Below are positions 30,097-30,567 of a stretch of DNA of 30,567 nt, in pieces; within the stretch, counting starts at the first letter, position 1; the number at the start of each line of letters is the position of its first letter. This DNA is from a virus. The stretch covers positions 1 through 30,567 of IMG/VR virus record IMGVR_UViG_3300020465_000063. One strand, written 5' to 3'. The notes beneath the pieces were generated by a model. That model was not told where the DNA came from. It saw nothing but the letters and a program-made list of their open reading frames with translations, and searched no databases. Position numbers and translations under genes: made by a program.

Positions 30097-30123
30097 AGTA
30101 TACCACATATTGTATATAATCAA
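30097..30123 (-). promoter_or_regulatory. Promoter of leader/packaging region
   Basis: Minus strand TTGATT (30123-30118), 15-base spacer ending TGG, TATACT (30102-30097). TG extension of the -10 and 15-base spacer match the scaffold promoter at 10978-10952. Lies after the terminator at 30265-30244 and therefore starts the late transcript or a small RNA. Confidence 0.6.
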
Positions 30124-30131
30124 GTAAATCT

Positions 30132-30196
30132 ATGGGGTTTCTGTATGATTGCTCGTAGGCGAAAGGAGGAAACTCCTACTACTACAAAAACCCCAT
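30132..30196. other. Long stem with switchable inner hairpin
   Basis: ATGGGGTTT/AAACCCCAT (nine pairs), one C-A mismatch, then TGTA/TACA (four pairs): 30132-30145 with 30183-30196. Inside, GTAGG/CCTAC (30155-30159 with 30175-30179) and AGGAG-GAAA-CTCCT (30164-30177) compete for the same CCT. No U-tract on either side, so not a simple terminator. It lies just upstream of the promoter at 30123 on the minus strand. Could be an RNA from another promoter, or a DNA cruciform/protein site. Confidence 0.45.
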
Positions 30197-30243
30197 TACA
30201 CAAATACTAGCATTTAAAGTAAAAGGTGTTATAGTAATAAAAC

Positions 30244-30265
30244 AAGCAAGGAGTCCTTCCTGCTT
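30244..30265 (-). terminator. Terminator ending the upstream operon
   Basis: Stem AAGCA + GGA paired with TCC + TGCTT (eight pairs, one bulged base), loop of five, followed on the minus strand by TGTTTTATTAC. About 110 bases past the stop of the right-edge ORF. Separates the upstream region from the promoter at 30123-30097. Confidence 0.5.
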
Positions 30266-30320
30266 TAAGAAAAGGATTCTTGACCATACTTTATTAATCA
30301 AGTGGATTAGCAGGACCATG

Positions 30321-30344
30321 GTAACTAGCGTGATAGGCTATTAC
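30321..30344. other. Bulged hairpin
   Basis: GTAA/TTAC and TAGC/GCTA pairs with one bulged base and a seven-base loop (30321-30344). No flanking T-run. Purpose unknown; part of the hairpin-rich region after the right-edge ORF. Confidence 0.3.
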
Positions 30345-30375
30345 TTCACATTATTTATTTGTTACTATTTTTAGT

Positions 30376-30564
30376 TCATTCTGGTTTGGGAGGGAGTGAC
30401 ACAGGGTTAGCTGTTCTATATAAATTATAAACAGTAAAGATATATAAATTTTTTTCACAATCTTCTTTATTAGTGAAATATACTCTATTTAGTACACTAC
30501 TATATGTAGTACCACTATATATAGTACACCCTTTAACAGCATATTTTCTGAGGGTACACATCAC
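30376..30564 (-). CDS. Right-edge small ORF, doubtful, possibly partial
   Basis: 61-62 residues from ATG 30561 or GTG 30564; the frame is open to the edge, so the true start may lie outside. The product (MCTLRKYAVKGCTIYSGTTY, then SSVLNRVYFTNKEDCEKN, ending PVSLPPKPE) is not recognised. A short internal repeat (TIYSG/TTYSS) comes from DNA direct repeats around TAGTAC. Codon choice is less regular than in the phage genes and no neighbour can confirm it. It may be the end of an upstream gene or noncoding sequence with binding sites. Confidence 0.35.
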   Translation of the reverse strand: MMCTLRKYAVKGCTIYSGTTYSSVLNRVYFTNKEDCEKNLYIFTVYNLYRTANPVSLPPKPE

Positions 30565-30567
30565 ATC

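Larger units (their letters stand above)
29716..30375. other. Gene-free, hairpin-rich region
   Basis: About 660 bases with no convincing protein gene on either strand. It holds, from right to left: hairpin 30344-30321, terminator 30265-30244, long stem 30196-30132, promoter 30123-30097, multi-stem element 30087-30021, double hairpin 30010-29962, an A7T9 tract (29939-29954), a possible -10 TATAAT (29915-29910), a perfect inverted repeat 29884-29863, and terminator 29756-29737. It could be a control region, a long 5' leader, a noncoding RNA locus, or contain a replication origin; the sequence does not decide. Confidence 0.6.

Noticed and set aside
30132-30196. Hammerhead-ribozyme resemblance on the plus strand (CTG-ATGA ... 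GAAA order)
   Set aside because: The core has an extra base (CTGTATGA), stem II would have only two to four pairs, and eight or more unpaired bases follow the supposed cleavage site.
30182-30319. Minus-strand ORF of 45 codons in the gene-free region
   Set aside because: It runs through the terminator stem and the long hairpin, lacks a ribosome site, and its hydrophobic product has no phage-like pattern.
1-30567. tRNA genes, CRISPR arrays, insertion sequences, integrase or attachment sites
   Set aside because: I looked for cloverleaf arms with T-loop sequence, regular repeat-spacer patterns, transposase motifs and tyrosine/serine recombinase motifs and saw none.

Overview
The window looks like about 30 kb of a tailed-phage genome, or a metagenomic phage contig: the virion-structure and DNA-packaging half, with every convincing gene on the minus strand. 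It is AT-rich by eye. Gene spacing is very tight, with dozens of TAATG or ATGA stop/start overlaps. Terminase large subunit, portal, scaffold and an SU10/DUF5309-like major capsid protein are recognisable. I see no tape-measure, sheath or tail-tube genes. A beta-propeller protein of the kind used as a short-tail nozzle follows the connector genes, so a podovirus-like particle is the best reading. Runs of threonine followed by IP, MP, VP or LP occur in three proteins, and several start codons sit 6-9 nt after a -10 box, as in leaderless mRNAs. Together with low G+C these suggest a marine actinobacterial host (Actinomarina or Acidimicrobiia type). That is inference; a SAR11-type or other marine host cannot be excluded from sequence alone.

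Layout in transcription order (right to left). 30564-30376: end of an upstream region with one doubtful small ORF. 30375-29716: about 660 bases without a convincing gene, rich in hairpins, with a terminator, at least one good promoter and C-rich motifs resembling the 16S rRNA 3' tail. 29715-28980: five tiny, mostly lysine-rich ORFs. 28996-25295: terminase (zinc finger and helix-turn-helix fused in front) and portal. 25302-24734: two small genes. 24734-10995: a 14-kb block of probable internal/ejection proteins, comprising a 2301-aa giant, a 355-aa protein, a GH24 lysozyme with a threonine linker, a 34-aa protein, an 834-aa protein with an embedded HPr-like phosphocarrier domain, and 437- and 350-aa proteins. 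10994-10767: promoter and a highly structured RNA leader including an H-type pseudoknot. 10766-9133: scaffold and capsid, ending in a terminator. 9067-4588: head/connector/nozzle/fibre-base proteins. 4578-1212: six fibre-like genes that read as a duplicated three-gene cassette (A-B-B', A-B-B'). 1185-847: a tail-fibre-associated small protein. 838-1: a leaderless-type promoter followed by two small membrane-type proteins and a secreted threonine-rich protein that runs off the left edge.

How the parts fit: terminase and portal package DNA into a scaffold-built SU10-like capsid. The giant protein, lysozyme and partners are probably carried in the particle and released at infection to cross the envelope. 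Connector and propeller form the short tail, and the duplicated cassette provides receptor-binding diversity. The last operon may act in lysis or at the cell surface. The least explained items are the HPr-like domain inside a virion protein, the pseudoknot leader before scaffold/capsid, and the structured gene-free region before the packaging genes.
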